Source: Synechococcus sp. J7-Johnson (lineage in GTDB: Bacteria > Cyanobacteriota > Cyanobacteriia > PCC-6307 > Cyanobiaceae). Taken from it: a stretch of DNA of 64,000 nt. Below, one piece after another: positions 47,198 through 56,122 of this stretch. Numbering within the stretch: the stretch's first letter is position 1; the number at the start of each line of letters is the position of its first letter. Position numbers and translations under genes: made by a program. Location: contig NZ_JAGQBU010000014.1 of assembly GCF_024345795.1 (NCBI RefSeq), positions 1 to 64,000 of the forward strand. Direction: 5' to 3'. The notes beneath the pieces are model-generated. The model was given only the letters and a program-made list of their open reading frames with translations, was not told the DNA's origin and did no database searches.

Positions 47198-48100
47198 ATG
47201 GCGGCCTCCCGGCTCAGTGACGCCCAGAAACAGGAGCTGGTGCAGCGGTGGCGGGCTGGTGAGTCCAGCGCGGCCCTGGCAGACAGCTTCGGCTGCAGCC
47301 CCAACACCGTGACCCGAGTGGTGAAGGGTGCCTTCACCCCCGAGCTCTACGAGCAGCTCAAAAAAGAGCGCGGCCGCCCCGCGGAGCTGCTGGATCAGCA
47401 GGAGATGCCCCTGCCGCTGGCGCCTGCCATCGCCGATCTTTCTGAAGCAGAACTTTCTGAAGCAGAACTGCCAGAGGTCGAGCTGTCCGAGCCCGAACTG
47501 CCAGAGCCCGAACTGCCAGGGGCAGAACTGTTCGAGGCTGAAGCCGACTTCGATCTGGTGGAGATCGAGCCCGACACTGACGAGGACGGCTCCGGCCCCG
47601 CTGTGCTGGCGATCGATGACGCTGATGATTTCGGCGAGGATGCCGAGGGCGACGACGTCGAGGTTGACGACGGCGAGAGCGACGACGGCGACGGTGATGA
47701 CACCGACGCGGAAGGCAATGTGTTCACCATGGTGCCGGTGATGGCGGGCGCCAACCTCAGCTCGGGGCTGCAGCAGGGTTCGGCGGTGGTCTGCCAGCCG
47801 CTGGAGAACGCTCCCCTGCCCGCCAGCCTGTACATGCTGGTGGACAAGACGGTGGAGCTGCAGGCTCGCCCCCTCAGTGATTTCCCCGAGCTCGGCGCCC
47901 TCCCCGACGACGAACAGGCGCGCCAGGCCCTGGTGGTGTTCGCCAATCCGCGCCAGGCCAAGCGTCAGTGCGGCCGTACCCAGCGGGTGATCAAGATGCC
48001 CGACAGCCAGGTGATTCAGCGCACGGCCACCTACCTCGTGGGGCAGGGCATCACCCGGGTGGTGCTGGAAGGTGCGCTCTACGCCCTCCCCGGCGGCTGA
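47198..48100 (+). CDS. HTH protein with acidic tandem-repeat linker, unknown function
   Basis: 300-aa three-part protein. Residues ~5-50 form a helix-turn-helix of the transposase/Trp-repressor-like type (LSDAQKQELVQRWRAGESS, then FGCSPNTVTRVVKGAF). Residues ~82-111 are six exact-length 5-residue repeats of the type (S/P)ExEL, followed to ~180 by an Asp/Glu-rich disordered stretch. Residues ~180-300 form a conserved domain with LYMLVDKTVELQARPLSDFPELG and IKMPDSQVIQRTATYLVGQGITRVVLEGALY. This looks like a conserved picocyanobacterial DNA-binding protein; the target is unknown. Confidence 0.78.
   Translation: MAASRLSDAQKQELVQRWRAGESSAALADSFGCSPNTVTRVVKGAFTPELYEQLKKERGRPAELLDQQEMPLPLAPAIADLSEAELSEAELPEVELSEPELPEPELPGAELFEAEADFDLVEIEPDTDEDGSGPAVLAIDDADDFGEDAEGDDVEVDDGESDDGDGDDTDAEGNVFTMVPVMAGANLSSGLQQGSAVVCQPLENAPLPASLYMLVDKTVELQARPLSDFPELGALPDDEQARQALVVFANPRQAKRQCGRTQRVIKMPDSQVIQRTATYLVGQGITRVVLEGALYALPGG
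47441..47530 (+). repeat. Six tandem 15-bp units inside the HTH gene
   Basis: Units begin at 47441, 47456, 47471, 47486, 47501 and 47516. The first two (TCTGAAGCAGAACTT / ...CTG) differ at one base, and all encode five residues of the form (S/P)(E/G)xEL. Copy number could vary between strains. Confidence 0.9.
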
Positions 48101-48321
48101 TCCCGGCGGGGCAGCAACAGGGCGGTGGCGCTGCCGCCGCTGATCACCCCAGCCGCCAGGGCCAGCCCCACCAGGAAGCCGCTGGGCAGGGGGGCGCTGC
48201 GGCCGATACCCAGCCGCAGGCTGGGGCGCTCCTCCAGGTTCTGGGCGCCGAGGCAGAGGATCAGCAGCAGCAGCAATCCGCCGCCGAGGCTGGTGAGCAA
48301 CAGGCGCAGGCGCAGCAGCAT
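48079..48321 (-). CDS. Small two-span membrane protein (LapA/DUF1049-like layout)
   Basis: About 80 aa from ATG at 48321 (an upstream ATG at 48369 is possible). First span LLLTSLGGGLLLLLILCLGA, a short polar loop (QNLEERPSLRLGIGRSAPLP), second span GFLVGLALAAGVISGGSATALLL, and a basic tail. The layout resembles LapA/DUF1049 proteins, in which FxxQNxxxVxLxF separates two spans, but the match is loose. The 3' end overlaps the convergent HTH gene by 22 bp. Confidence 0.55.
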   Translation of the reverse strand: MLLRLRLLLTSLGGGLLLLLILCLGAQNLEERPSLRLGIGRSAPLPSGFLVGLALAAGVISGGSATALLLPRRDQPPGRA

Positions 48322-48402
48322 GGCCAGGGCGGAGGGGAGTGGGGCAGCTCGGCCTTCAGCATGACCCATCCAGCTCAGGCCCAGCGCAGGCAGCGCCCGC
48401 TT

Positions 48403-49287
48403 TCACTCCGGCTGGTGCAGCAGGGCGTAGAGGCTGCGGCGGGAGAGGCCGGTTTCAGCCGCGAGCTGGCGAGCTGCATCACTGGCGCTCAGGCCTGCGG
48501 CCACCTTCTCGCGCAACTCCTGGGTCAGCTCGGCGTCGCTGAGCAGGGGTGGTTGCTCCGGTGCCGCGCCGCCCAGCACCAGGGTGCATTCGCCCCGGGG
48601 TGGCACCCGGCGGAAGTGTTCGAGGGCGGCGCTGACGCTGGGCCCGATCTGCTGCTCATGGCGTTTGGTCAGCTCCCGCGCCACCTGCAATGGCCTGTCA
48701 CCCAGGGTGGTGAGCAGGTCGTCGAGCAGCTCGATCAGCCGGTGGGGTGCCTCGAAGAGCACCAGGGTGCGCTGCTCTGCCGCCAGCTCCTGCAGCCGCT
48801 GGCGGCGCAGGCCGGCCTTGGCCGGCAGGAACCCCTCGAAGCAGAAGCGGCCACTGGGCAGGCCGCTGCTCACCAGGGCCGTGGTCACGGCGCAGGGGCC
48901 AGGTACGCAGATCACCGCATGGCCGCCGGCGCGGGCGGCCGCCACCAGGACCTCGCCCGGATCGGAGATGCCCGGCAGACCCGCATCGCTGATCACCGCC
49001 AGGCTTTCCCCCGCAGCCAGGGCGGCGAGCAGTTCGGGGATACGGGCGGTCTGGTTGTGCTGGTGAAAGCTGAGCAGGCGGCTGCGGATGCCCAGGCCGG
49101 CCAGCAGCTGGCCGCTGTGGCGGGTGTCTTCGCAGGCGATCCGGTCGACCCCCTCCAGCACCCGCCGGGCCCGGGGGGAGAGATCGCCGAGGTTGCCGAT
49201 CGGTGTTCCCACCAGGTACAACACTCCGGCGGCGGGCTCGCTGGCTTGCTCCACAATGCGGCTCTGTCCGACCCTGGCCGTATCCAT
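48403..49287 (-). CDS. rsmI: 16S rRNA (cytidine1402-2'-O)-methyltransferase
   Basis: SAM-dependent tetrapyrrole-methylase-fold rRNA methyltransferase, 294 aa. Family landmarks: LYLVGTPIGNLGDLSPRA, ACEDTRHSGQLL, SFHQHNQ, VISDAGLPGISDPGEVLV, CVPGPCAVTTALVSSGLP and FLPAKAGLRRQRLQEL. Its ATG (49285-49287) overlaps the divergent cysQ ATG in a CATG. Confidence 0.96.
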   Translation of the reverse strand: MDTARVGQSRIVEQASEPAAGVLYLVGTPIGNLGDLSPRARRVLEGVDRIACEDTRHSGQLLAGLGIRSRLLSFHQHNQTARIPELLAALAAGESLAVISDAGLPGISDPGEVLVAAARAGGHAVICVPGPCAVTTALVSSGLPSGRFCFEGFLPAKAGLRRQRLQELAAEQRTLVLFEAPHRLIELLDDLLTTLGDRPLQVARELTKRHEQQIGPSVSAALEHFRRVPPRGECTLVLGGAAPEQPPLLSDAELTQELREKVAAGLSASDAARQLAAETGLSRRSLYALLHQPE

Positions 49288-50224
49288 GATGGCTGCCTCC
49301 TGCTGTCTGCCCGCCGGCCTCGATCTGGAGGAGTTGCTGGCGCTGTTGCGGCGCCTCTGCTGGGAGTCGGCGGCGATTCTGAGGGCCTACGCGCGCGGTG
49401 AACAGCCCCCCTTCGGCTACGGAGCAGCGCTGAGCGTGGATGAGGGGGGTGAGGGGCCGGTGACGGCGGCCGATCTGGCGGTGAACCAGCACCTGCTCGA
49501 GGGTCTCGCCCAGGCCTTCCCAGACGCCCCCTGGACCCTGCTGAGTGAGGAGACCGCCAAGGAGCAGCTCAGCGCTGGGGTGTCCCTGGAGGCCGACTGG
49601 CTCTGGATCCTTGACCCGCTGGACGGCACCAGGGATTTCCTGCAGGGCACCGGCGAGTATGCGGTGCATCTGGCGCTGGTGCACCAGCGCCAGCCGGTGC
49701 TCGGCGTGGTGCTGCTGCCCGAGAAGGAGGAGCTCTGGTTCGGTCTGGTGGGGGCGGCGGCTGAGGATCTGATCGGGGGTGCCTGGCGAGAGAATCCGGC
49801 CGGTGAGCGGTTTGCGCCCCAGCTGAGTGAACGCCGCGAACCGGCTGAGCTGGTGCTGGTGGCCAGCCGCAACCACCGCGACCAGCGGCTGGAGCAGTTG
49901 GTGCAGGCCCTGGACCTGGGCTCCTCGCTGGCGGTGGGCAGCGTGGGCTGCAAGGTTGCCACGATCCTGCGCGGTGAAACCGACCTCTACCTCTCGCTCT
50001 CGGGCCGCAGCGCCCCCAAGGACTGGGACATGGCGGCACCGGAGGCGGTGCTGCGGGCGGCTGGTGGTGCGTTCAGCCATGCCGATGGCCGCCCCCTCCG
50101 GTACAACAACGGCGACGGACTGCAGGCTGGCTGCCTGATCGCCAGCCATGGCCTGTCCCATGCGGAGCTGTGCGAGCGGGCTGCTGCCGCCATGGCGCGG
50201 ATCGATCCGGGCTTTGTGGTGTGA
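49286..50224 (+). CDS. cysQ: 3'(2'),5'-bisphosphate nucleotidase
   Basis: Inositol-monophosphatase-superfamily Mg2+ enzyme hydrolysing PAP/PAPS, recycling the by-product of sulfate activation. 312 aa. Metal/substrate motifs: VTAADLAVNQHLLEGL, LLSEET, ILDPLDGTRDFLQG, and DWDMAAPEAVLRAAGG. Two adjacent ATG codons (49286 and 49289) are possible; the first overlaps the divergent rsmI start. Confidence 0.92.
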   Translation: MMAASCCLPAGLDLEELLALLRRLCWESAAILRAYARGEQPPFGYGAALSVDEGGEGPVTAADLAVNQHLLEGLAQAFPDAPWTLLSEETAKEQLSAGVSLEADWLWILDPLDGTRDFLQGTGEYAVHLALVHQRQPVLGVVLLPEKEELWFGLVGAAAEDLIGGAWRENPAGERFAPQLSERREPAELVLVASRNHRDQRLEQLVQALDLGSSLAVGSVGCKVATILRGETDLYLSLSGRSAPKDWDMAAPEAVLRAAGGAFSHADGRPLRYNNGDGLQAGCLIASHGLSHAELCERAAAAMARIDPGFVV

Positions 50225-50245
50225 AGCTCGCCTATGAATGAGTAT

Positions 50246-50259
50246 CAGCAAGCTTGCTG
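50246..50259. promoter_or_regulatory. Perfect 14-bp palindrome CAGCAAGCTTGCTG
   Basis: Self-complementary 14-mer 22 bp after cysQ in an AT-richer gap upstream of the pilin-like gene. It could be a dimeric regulator site or a short RNA hairpin; no T run follows, so it is not a terminator. Confidence 0.4.
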
Positions 50260-50325
50260 GTAGCAGATAAGACCGCCTGTTGAAAAGCGGGTGATTACGG
50301 TTTGATTAATGACCGAGGGCTTTCC

Positions 50326-50814
50326 ATGGCCTGTCACGCGTTTCTGTTTCACCTCGCCCATTCGCCTCCACCCAGCCATCACTCCAGCGTCACCCACTGC
50401 GCCAGGGGACGTTCTCACGCCGATGAATCTGCTGATGTCGGTTTCGTTCAAGGCGTCATGCTTTATGGCCTTGGATTGACAATTGTTCTTGTTGCTTGCT
50501 TACAGCTCTCCAGCCAGTTCCGGGATCGCCTCACTGAACTGACGCTGCGCACCACTATTCGCCAGCAGTTGCAGATGGCCCAGGTTCAGGGTGGAGCCTC
50601 CATTGACAACCCCTCTGCGGGACCGTTCGCTTATACTCTCGAAACCAGCCTGGATAGCTACCGGCTTAAGGCGGTGGGCTTGCCTTCCAGGGACTTTGCC
50701 GGGAAAGCCTTGGTTGGCTGTCTGCAGCGTTCATCCGGCCAGATGAGTCTGCAAGAGGGTTTTGATCAGGCTGAGCCGCCAGCCTGTGCTCGTCTGCTGG
50801 CTTCTGTCCCATGA
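50326..50814 (+). CDS. Pilin-like/single-span protein, unknown
   Basis: 162 aa from ATG at 50326. One hydrophobic span (VMLYGLGLTIVLVACLQLSS) is followed by a long amphipathic helix (FRDRLTELTLRTTIRQQLQMAQVQ) and a small C-terminal domain with two Cys, LDSYRLKAVGLPSRDFAG and CLQRSSGQMSLQEGF. This is the plan of type IV pilin-like proteins, but the usual G/F-T-L-x-E cleavage motif is absent. A start at ATG 50458, just before the span, may be the real one since the preceding ~44 residues are His/Ser-rich and atypical. It is followed by the RTX gene. Confidence 0.55.
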   Translation: MACHAFLFHLAHSPPPSHHSSVTHCARGRSHADESADVGFVQGVMLYGLGLTIVLVACLQLSSQFRDRLTELTLRTTIRQQLQMAQVQGGASIDNPSAGPFAYTLETSLDSYRLKAVGLPSRDFAGKALVGCLQRSSGQMSLQEGFDQAEPPACARLLASVP

Positions 50815-50884
50815 CCTGGCCTGGGAGGCTGGGATTGAAGCCTGGTTCGTCGCTCGCTAGCGTTGTGGTTCCCTGAGCGCACCA

Positions 50885-51646
50885 ATGCTCGATCCTGCCC
50901 TCGAGGTTCTGCAGGCCCAGCAGATCCTCAACCAGTTTCTGGCCGAGCAGGGCCAGCCGGCGTTTGTTGATCCAGCGCTTAACGAGAACTTTCTGGTTGG
51001 TCAGGAGATCACCGGCACAGAGGGCAACGACACCCTCACCGGCACCGAGTGCATGGACACGATCCGAGGCCTGGCGGGCGACGACCTGCTGCTGGGCCGT
51101 CAGCTGGATGATGTGCTGCGGGGGAACGCTGGCAACGACACCCTGCGCGGTGGAGCCGGCTTCGATTCGCTTTCCGGAGGTCAGGGCGACGACTGGCTCT
51201 ACGGCGGCGGAGGTGATGATCTCCTAAATGGCAATCGCGGCGATGATCGCCTCTTCGGTGGCCTCGGCGCTGATCGCTTTGCCCTCTCGCGCGGTAATGA
51301 TCGCATCGAGGATTTCAATGCCGCTGAAGGCGACAAGGTGCTGATTTTCGGCTTCGGCAGCTTTCTTGATTACAGCAATCTGATCGAGTACGACGAAGTG
51401 GCTGATGGGGTGGCGATCACCCGGTATGAGCCTTCCACCGATAGCAATGGCCGCTTCATCAGGGATACCGACGGACTGATCGTGCGGGGCGATGTTCTTG
51501 GGGTGACCACCGTGGTGGGCGCTGACATCTACGTGTGGGATCCCACGATCGAGCGGACGCTGCAGGATCCGCTCTTCGACCCGAGCCTTCAGATCTTCAC
51601 CGCTTCTGCCGACCTCTCGAGCTTTAGCGGTGGACTGTTGATCTGA
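50885..51646 (+). CDS. RTX (hemolysin-type) calcium-binding protein
   Basis: 253 aa, no signal peptide, consistent with type I secretion. Residues ~40-140 contain about seven Ca2+-binding nonapeptides of the GGxGxDxLx type (GLAGDDLLLG, GNAGNDTLRG, GGAGFDSLSG, GGQGDDWLYG, GGGGDDLLNG, GNRGDDRLFG, GGLGADRFAL), then RGNDRIEDFNAAEGDKVLIFGF, typical of the end of an RTX block. No lipase, protease or adhesin catalytic domain is visible, and no HlyB/HlyD genes lie nearby. Extracellular structural or adhesive role is inferred. Confidence 0.88.
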   Translation: MLDPALEVLQAQQILNQFLAEQGQPAFVDPALNENFLVGQEITGTEGNDTLTGTECMDTIRGLAGDDLLLGRQLDDVLRGNAGNDTLRGGAGFDSLSGGQGDDWLYGGGGDDLLNGNRGDDRLFGGLGADRFALSRGNDRIEDFNAAEGDKVLIFGFGSFLDYSNLIEYDEVADGVAITRYEPSTDSNGRFIRDTDGLIVRGDVLGVTTVVGADIYVWDPTIERTLQDPLFDPSLQIFTASADLSSFSGGLLI

Positions 51647-51672
51647 GCGGCATAAGCCAATGTTCAGTCCAT

Positions 51673-51705
51673 AAAAAACCGCCTTCAGCTGAGCTGAAAG
51701 CGGTT
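51673..51705 (-). terminator. Rho-independent terminator of pnp
   Basis: On the minus strand AACCGCTTTCAGC pairs with GCTGAAGGCGGTT (TCA loop, 13-bp stem with one or two G-U/mismatch positions), followed by T6. Located 39 bp past the pnp stop and just after the RTX gene on the other strand. Confidence 0.85.
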
Positions 51706-51743
51706 CGATTGTTGATTACTGGATCAGGCGCACCAAGTTCTGA

Positions 51744-53867
51744 TCAGGCCACCGGCACAGTTTCCTGGGCCACGCCCCGCAGGGTGAGGTTGATGCGGCC
51801 GCGGTTGTCGATCTCGCGCACTCGCACGGTCACGGCATCGCCCACCTTGATCACGTCTTCCACCTTCTCGACCCGGGCTTCGGAGAGCTGGGAGATGTGG
51901 ATCATGCCCTCCTTGCCGGGGAGGATCTCGACGAAGGCACCGATCGGGATGATCCGGGTGACGGAGCCGTTGAACATCTCGCCCTCGCTGATGCGGCGGG
52001 TGAGCCCCTCAATGATCTGCTGGGCTTCCTCGGCGGCGGCGCCGTCATGGCTGGCGATCGTGACTATGCCGCCGTCGGCGATGTCGATCTTGGTGTTGGT
52101 GCGCTCGGTGATGCCCTTGATCGTGCGGCCGCCGGGACCGATCACGGTGCCGATCAGTTCCGGGTCGATGCGGAAGCTGAGCAGGCGTGGGGCATGGGGG
52201 GAGAGCACGTCACGGGGCTTGTCGATCGCTTCGAGCATCTTCTCGAGGATGTGCAGCCGGGCCGGGCGGGCCTGGTTGACGGCCTCAGCGATGGTGCTCA
52301 CTGCCAGACCGCTGATCTTCATGTCCATCTGCAGGGCGGTGATGCCCTTCTCGGTGCCGGCCACTTTGAAGTCCATGTCACCGAGGAAATCCTCGATGCC
52401 CTGGATGTCGGTGAGGATGCGAACCTCATCGCCCTCCTTGATCAGGCCCATGGCGGCGCCGCTCACGGGGGCCTTGAGGGGCACGCCGGCATCCATCAGG
52501 GCCAGGGTGCTGCCGCAGACCGAGCCCATTGAGGTGGAGCCGTTGGAGCTGAGGCACTCCGAGACCACCCGCAGCACATAGGGGAAGGACTCCTTGGGAG
52601 GAAGCACGGGCACGATCGCCCGCTCGGCGAGGGCGCCGTGGCCCACCTCGCGGCGGCCGGGGGAGCGCATCGGCCGGGTTTCACCGACGGAGTAGGGGGG
52701 GAAGTTGTAGTGGTGCAGGTAGGTCTTCTCACCCATGGGGTTGAGATCGTCCATCTCCTGGGCATCGCTGGGGGTGCCGAGGGTGGCGGTGGAGAGCACC
52801 TGGGTGAGCCCGCGCTGGAACAGGCCAGAGCCATGCACCCGCTTGGGCAATACGCCCACGGCGGCGCTGATCGGGCGCACCTCATCGAGGTTGCGGCCAT
52901 CGACCCGCTTGCCATCGGTGAGGATCTGGGCGCGCATCAGCTTCTTGGTGATGCCCTTGTAGGTGTTGCCCAGGGCCTTGCCGGCGGCGGCCACCCGGAT
53001 GGGGTCGTCGTCGGAGAGGGTGGCGATCTTGCCGGCCACCTCTGCCTTGATGGCATCGAGCTGGCTGTCGCGTTCGGCCTTGGTGAGGGAGAACTGCTTG
53101 AGCACCTCACCGATGCCGGCGCCGCATTCCTGCTCCAGGAATGTCGGCAGGGCGGGGTCCTGCACCGGGGCTTCAGGGAACACCTGCTCGATGCCCAGTT
53201 CGGTCAGCAGCGTCTGCTGGGCCTTGATCAGTTCACCCACGGCTTCGTAGCCGAACTCGATCGCCTCGATCACGTCCTGCTCGGGCAGCTGGTTGGCGCC
53301 CGCTTCCACCATCACCACACCTGACGGGGTGCCGGCCACCACCAGATCCAGCTCGCTGCGCTCGATCTCGCGGTAGCTGGGGTTGAGCACGAAGTCGTCG
53401 CCGAGCAGGCCGACGCGCACGGCAGCCATCGGGCCGTTGAAGGGGATCCTGGCCAGCAGGGTGGCGATCGAGGCGCCGGTTACCGCCAGCACATCGGGCG
53501 GCACCCGTTCATCCAGCGACAGACAGGTGGCTACCACCTGCAGGTCGTCGCGCAGCCAGGAGGGGAACAGGGGCCGCAGGGGGCGATCGATCAGGCGGGT
53601 GGTGAGGATGGCCCGCTCGGGGGGGCGGCCTTCACGGCGGAAGAAGCTGCCGGGGATGCGGCCGGCGGCGTAGAGGCGCTCTTCGTAGTCACAGGTGAGC
53701 GGGAGGAAGTCGATCCCTTCGCGGCCCTTGGCGCGGGTGGCCGTGACCAGCACGGAAGTGTCCCCGCATTCGATCAATACCGAACCCCCGGCCTGGGGGG
53801 CATACAAGCCTGTGGTCAGCTTGATCTCCCGACCGTCGAAGGAGATCGTCTGAATCTGTCCTGGCAC
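51744..53867 (-). CDS. pnp: Polyribonucleotide nucleotidyltransferase (PNPase)
   Basis: Phosphorolytic 3'-5' exoribonuclease of the RNA degradosome. 707 aa: two RNase PH-like domains ([19 protein letters not shown] region at the start; [19 protein letters not shown] at ~345), helical linker, KH domain at ~565 ([18 protein letters not shown]), and an S1 domain at ~630-700 ([20 protein letters not shown]). All are intact. A 10-bp hairpin lies ~40 nt before the ATG. Confidence 0.98.
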   Translation of the reverse strand: MPGQIQTISFDGREIKLTTGLYAPQAGGSVLIECGDTSVLVTATRAKGREGIDFLPLTCDYEERLYAAGRIPGSFFRREGRPPERAILTTRLIDRPLRPLFPSWLRDDLQVVATCLSLDERVPPDVLAVTGASIATLLARIPFNGPMAAVRVGLLGDDFVLNPSYREIERSELDLVVAGTPSGVVMVEAGANQLPEQDVIEAIEFGYEAVGELIKAQQTLLTELGIEQVFPEAPVQDPALPTFLEQECGAGIGEVLKQFSLTKAERDSQLDAIKAEVAGKIATLSDDDPIRVAAAGKALGNTYKGITKKLMRAQILTDGKRVDGRNLDEVRPISAAVGVLPKRVHGSGLFQRGLTQVLSTATLGTPSDAQEMDDLNPMGEKTYLHHYNFPPYSVGETRPMRSPGRREVGHGALAERAIVPVLPPKESFPYVLRVVSECLSSNGSTSMGSVCGSTLALMDAGVPLKAPVSGAAMGLIKEGDEVRILTDIQGIEDFLGDMDFKVAGTEKGITALQMDMKISGLAVSTIAEAVNQARPARLHILEKMLEAIDKPRDVLSPHAPRLLSFRIDPELIGTVIGPGGRTIKGITERTNTKIDIADGGIVTIASHDGAAAEEAQQIIEGLTRRISEGEMFNGSVTRIIPIGAFVEILPGKEGMIHISQLSEARVEKVEDVIKVGDAVTVRVREIDNRGRINLTLRGVAQETVPVA

Positions 53868-53906
53868 TTCGTCTTATGTTCGTTTTTTATCACTCTCCAT
53901 TCTCGC

Positions 53907-53930
53907 ATTCGGGCCCGCGGGGGCCTGAAT
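53907..53930 (-). promoter_or_regulatory. Leader hairpin upstream of pnp
   Basis: ATTCGGGCCC-GCGG-GGGCCTGAAT forms a 10-bp stem (one G-T) with a 4-nt loop, 40 nt upstream of the pnp start and outside the rpsN terminator. In enterobacteria a pnp leader stem cleaved by RNase III mediates autoregulation; an equivalent role here is inference. Confidence 0.5.
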
Positions 53931-53934
53931 GCAC

Positions 53935-53960
53935 AAAAAAGGGTGGCGCCTGGCCACCCT
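53935..53960 (-). terminator. Rho-independent terminator of rpsN
   Basis: On the minus strand AGGGTGGC pairs with GCCACCCT across a 5-nt loop, followed by six T. It lies 30 bp past the rpsN stop. Confidence 0.85.
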
Positions 53961-53990
53961 CGCGGTCATGCAGGCAGAAGCCAGGCCGGA

Positions 53991-54293
53991 TTACCAGCTC
54001 GATTTGGTGACGCCGGGCAGCAGACCCTTGTGGGCGCGCTCACGCAGCTGGTTGCGGCAGAGACCGAAATCGCGGTAGACGCCACGGGGCTTGCCGGTGG
54101 CCCAGCAGCGGTTGCGCACGCGGGTGGGGGCGCTGTTGCGGGGCAGATTCTGGATCTTGCGGTGGATCTCCAGGCGCTGCATCGGATCGGCAGCCGCTTC
54201 GAAGGCAGCCTTGAGGGCCGCGCGCTTGTCGGCGAAGCGAGCCACAATTTTTTTGCGCTTCACATCCCGCGCGATCATCGACTTCTTCGCCAT
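53991..54293 (-). CDS. rpsN: 30S ribosomal protein S14
   Basis: 100-aa zinc-less S14 of the cyanobacterial/plastid type. [20 protein letters not shown] at the N-terminus and the C-terminal [31 protein letters not shown]-type rRNA-binding region are canonical. ATG at 54293 is chosen; the open frame upstream has no similarity. It stands alone rather than in the large ribosomal protein cluster, and has its own terminator. Confidence 0.97.
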   Translation of the reverse strand: MAKKSMIARDVKRKKIVARFADKRAALKAAFEAAADPMQRLEIHRKIQNLPRNSAPTRVRNRCWATGKPRGVYRDFGLCRNQLRERAHKGLLPGVTKSSW

Positions 54294-54327
54294 GCGGCTG
54301 CTGCACTTCTTTCGGTGAGGGGCAAGC

Positions 54328-54975
54328 TTAGCGCGTGGGATGGCTGGGGCAAAGATCGGCGAGGGGGCAGCCCGCGCACAGGGGCTTGCGGGCGTTGCAG
54401 ATGGCGCGGCCATGGAAGATCAGCCGGATCGAGAAGTTCTCCCATTCCGGCTGGGGCACGAGCTTCATCAGGTCGGGCTCGATCCGGCGCGGATCGCTCT
54501 GGCGGGTGAGCCCGAGCCGGTTGCTCAGCCGCCGCACATGGGTGTCGACAGTGACGCCGGCGTTGATGCCGAAGGCATGGGCAAGCACCACGTTGGCTGT
54601 CTTGCGCGCCACCCCCGGCAGCTCTAGCAGTTCCTCCATCGAGGCCGGCACCGCGCCGCCATGGCGCTCCATCAACAGCTGCGAGGCAGAAACAATGTTC
54701 TTCGCCTTGTTGCGGAAGAAGCCGGTGGACTTCACGTAGGGCTCCACCTCGCTGGAGCTAACCGCGGCGGCGGCGGCGGCATCGGGGAAGCGCTCGAACA
54801 GGGCCGGGGTGACCAGGTTGACCCGCTCGTCGGTGCACTGGGCCGAGAGCATGGTTGCCACCAGCAGCTCCCAGGGGGTGCGCCAGTTGAGGGAACAGGT
54901 GGCGTGGGGGTAGTGGAGCTCCAGGCGCTCCAGGATCAGGGGAGTCCGCTGGCGGGCCGTGGCAAACCGTGGCAC
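54328..54975 (-). CDS. nth: Endonuclease III
   Basis: DNA glycosylase/AP lyase for oxidised pyrimidines. 215 aa. Helix-hairpin-helix with catalytic Lys: [20 protein letters not shown]; catalytic Asp in [14 protein letters not shown]; [4Fe-4S] ligands in the C-terminal [17 protein letters not shown]. Convergent or adjacent genes are rseP upstream (same strand, 1 bp apart) and rpsN downstream. Confidence 0.97.
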   Translation of the reverse strand: MPRFATARQRTPLILERLELHYPHATCSLNWRTPWELLVATMLSAQCTDERVNLVTPALFERFPDAAAAAAVSSSEVEPYVKSTGFFRNKAKNIVSASQLLMERHGGAVPASMEELLELPGVARKTANVVLAHAFGINAGVTVDTHVRRLSNRLGLTRQSDPRRIEPDLMKLVPQPEWENFSIRLIFHGRAICNARKPLCAGCPLADLCPSHPTR

Positions 54976-54976
54976 C

Positions 54977-56065
54977 TCAGCGGCCGAGCAGTTGCTGCAC
55001 CACCGAGAGCTGGCTGGTGTCCTTGACGATCAGCACCACGCTCAGCCCCATCAGCAACAGGAAGCCCGATTGCATGAAGGCCAGCTGCAGGCGCTCGGGC
55101 AGGGGGCGGCCACGCAGGCCTTCGAGCAGCAGCAGGGCGAACTGGCCCCCATCGAGCAGGGGCAGGGGCAGGGCATTGAGCACCGCCAGGTTGATCGAGA
55201 TCAGTGCGGTGAAGATGAACAGGCTGCTGCCGCCCTGGCGGGCCAGGCTGGCGCCCATCTCGACGATCTTGACCGGCCCCGACACCTGGGGAGCGGTTTC
55301 ACCGAAGTGGGTGACCAGGGCCACGAAGCCATCGACGGTGCGGCGGATCAGCTGCACAAAGACGCGATTGGTCTGAGTGAGCAGTTCCAGGGGCCCTTTG
55401 GCGGGGCGGAACACTTCGCTGCCGTTGGGCTGGAGCTGGGCGCCGATACGGCCGATGCCGTCGCGGTCGGAGGGTGTAAGCCGCAGGCTGAGGGCTTCAC
55501 CGCCGCGCTCTGCTTCGATCAGCAGGGTGCGCTCGGGGGCCTGCTGGATGTCGGCCACCAGATCGACCACGGCCTGTGAGCCGCCACCCACCGGCACACC
55601 GCCGAGGCTGAGGATGCGATCACCGGCGATCAGGCCGGAGGCAGCAGCGGCCTGGCCCGGTTGCACCGCGGCCACCAGCACACCGGGGGTGGCGCTGAAG
55701 CCCGCGGGCACGCCCACCACCAAGCCCTGACCGAACAGCACAGCCCAGGCCAGAAGCAGGTTGGCGATCACGCCGGCGGCGATCACCAGGGCGCGCTGGG
55801 GCAGGGGACGGTTGCGCAGCAGGTCGGGATCGTCGCTGGGGATGCCGCTGTCCTCGTCGTCGTCGGGGAAGGCCACGTAGCCGCCGAGCGGGATCGCCCG
55901 CAGGGCGAACTGCACGCCGCGGCGCTGGCGCTGCAGCAGAGCCGGCCCGAAGCCGATCGAGAAGCCGCTGACGCGGATGCCCTGCCAGGTGGCCGCGAAG
56001 AAATGGCCGGCTTCGTGCACCACGATCAGGCCCGCCAGGATCGCCAGTGCCGTGAGAACGCCCAT
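54977..56065 (-). CDS. rseP: Site-2 intramembrane metalloprotease RseP-type
   Basis: Zinc metalloprotease of regulated intramembrane proteolysis. 362 aa with HEAGH at residues 17-21, a PDZ domain at ~120-200 (PGVLVAAVQPGQAAAASGLIAGDRIL), and the NALPLPLLDGGQF motif (third zinc ligand Asp) near residue 300. Four membrane segments. In cyanobacteria related proteases act in stress signalling; the substrate here is unknown. It is one base from nth and 57 bp downstream of serS. Confidence 0.94.
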   Translation of the reverse strand: MGVLTALAILAGLIVVHEAGHFFAATWQGIRVSGFSIGFGPALLQRQRRGVQFALRAIPLGGYVAFPDDDEDSGIPSDDPDLLRNRPLPQRALVIAAGVIANLLLAWAVLFGQGLVVGVPAGFSATPGVLVAAVQPGQAAAASGLIAGDRILSLGGVPVGGGSQAVVDLVADIQQAPERTLLIEAERGGEALSLRLTPSDRDGIGRIGAQLQPNGSEVFRPAKGPLELLTQTNRVFVQLIRRTVDGFVALVTHFGETAPQVSGPVKIVEMGASLARQGGSSLFIFTALISINLAVLNALPLPLLDGGQFALLLLEGLRGRPLPERLQLAFMQSGFLLLMGLSVVLIVKDTSQLSVVQQLLGR

Positions 56066-56122
56066 TCAGGCTGTGTTGCGCAAGACACCCATTCTGGGGC
56101 TTTCAGCCGTGGGGCGTTCGCT

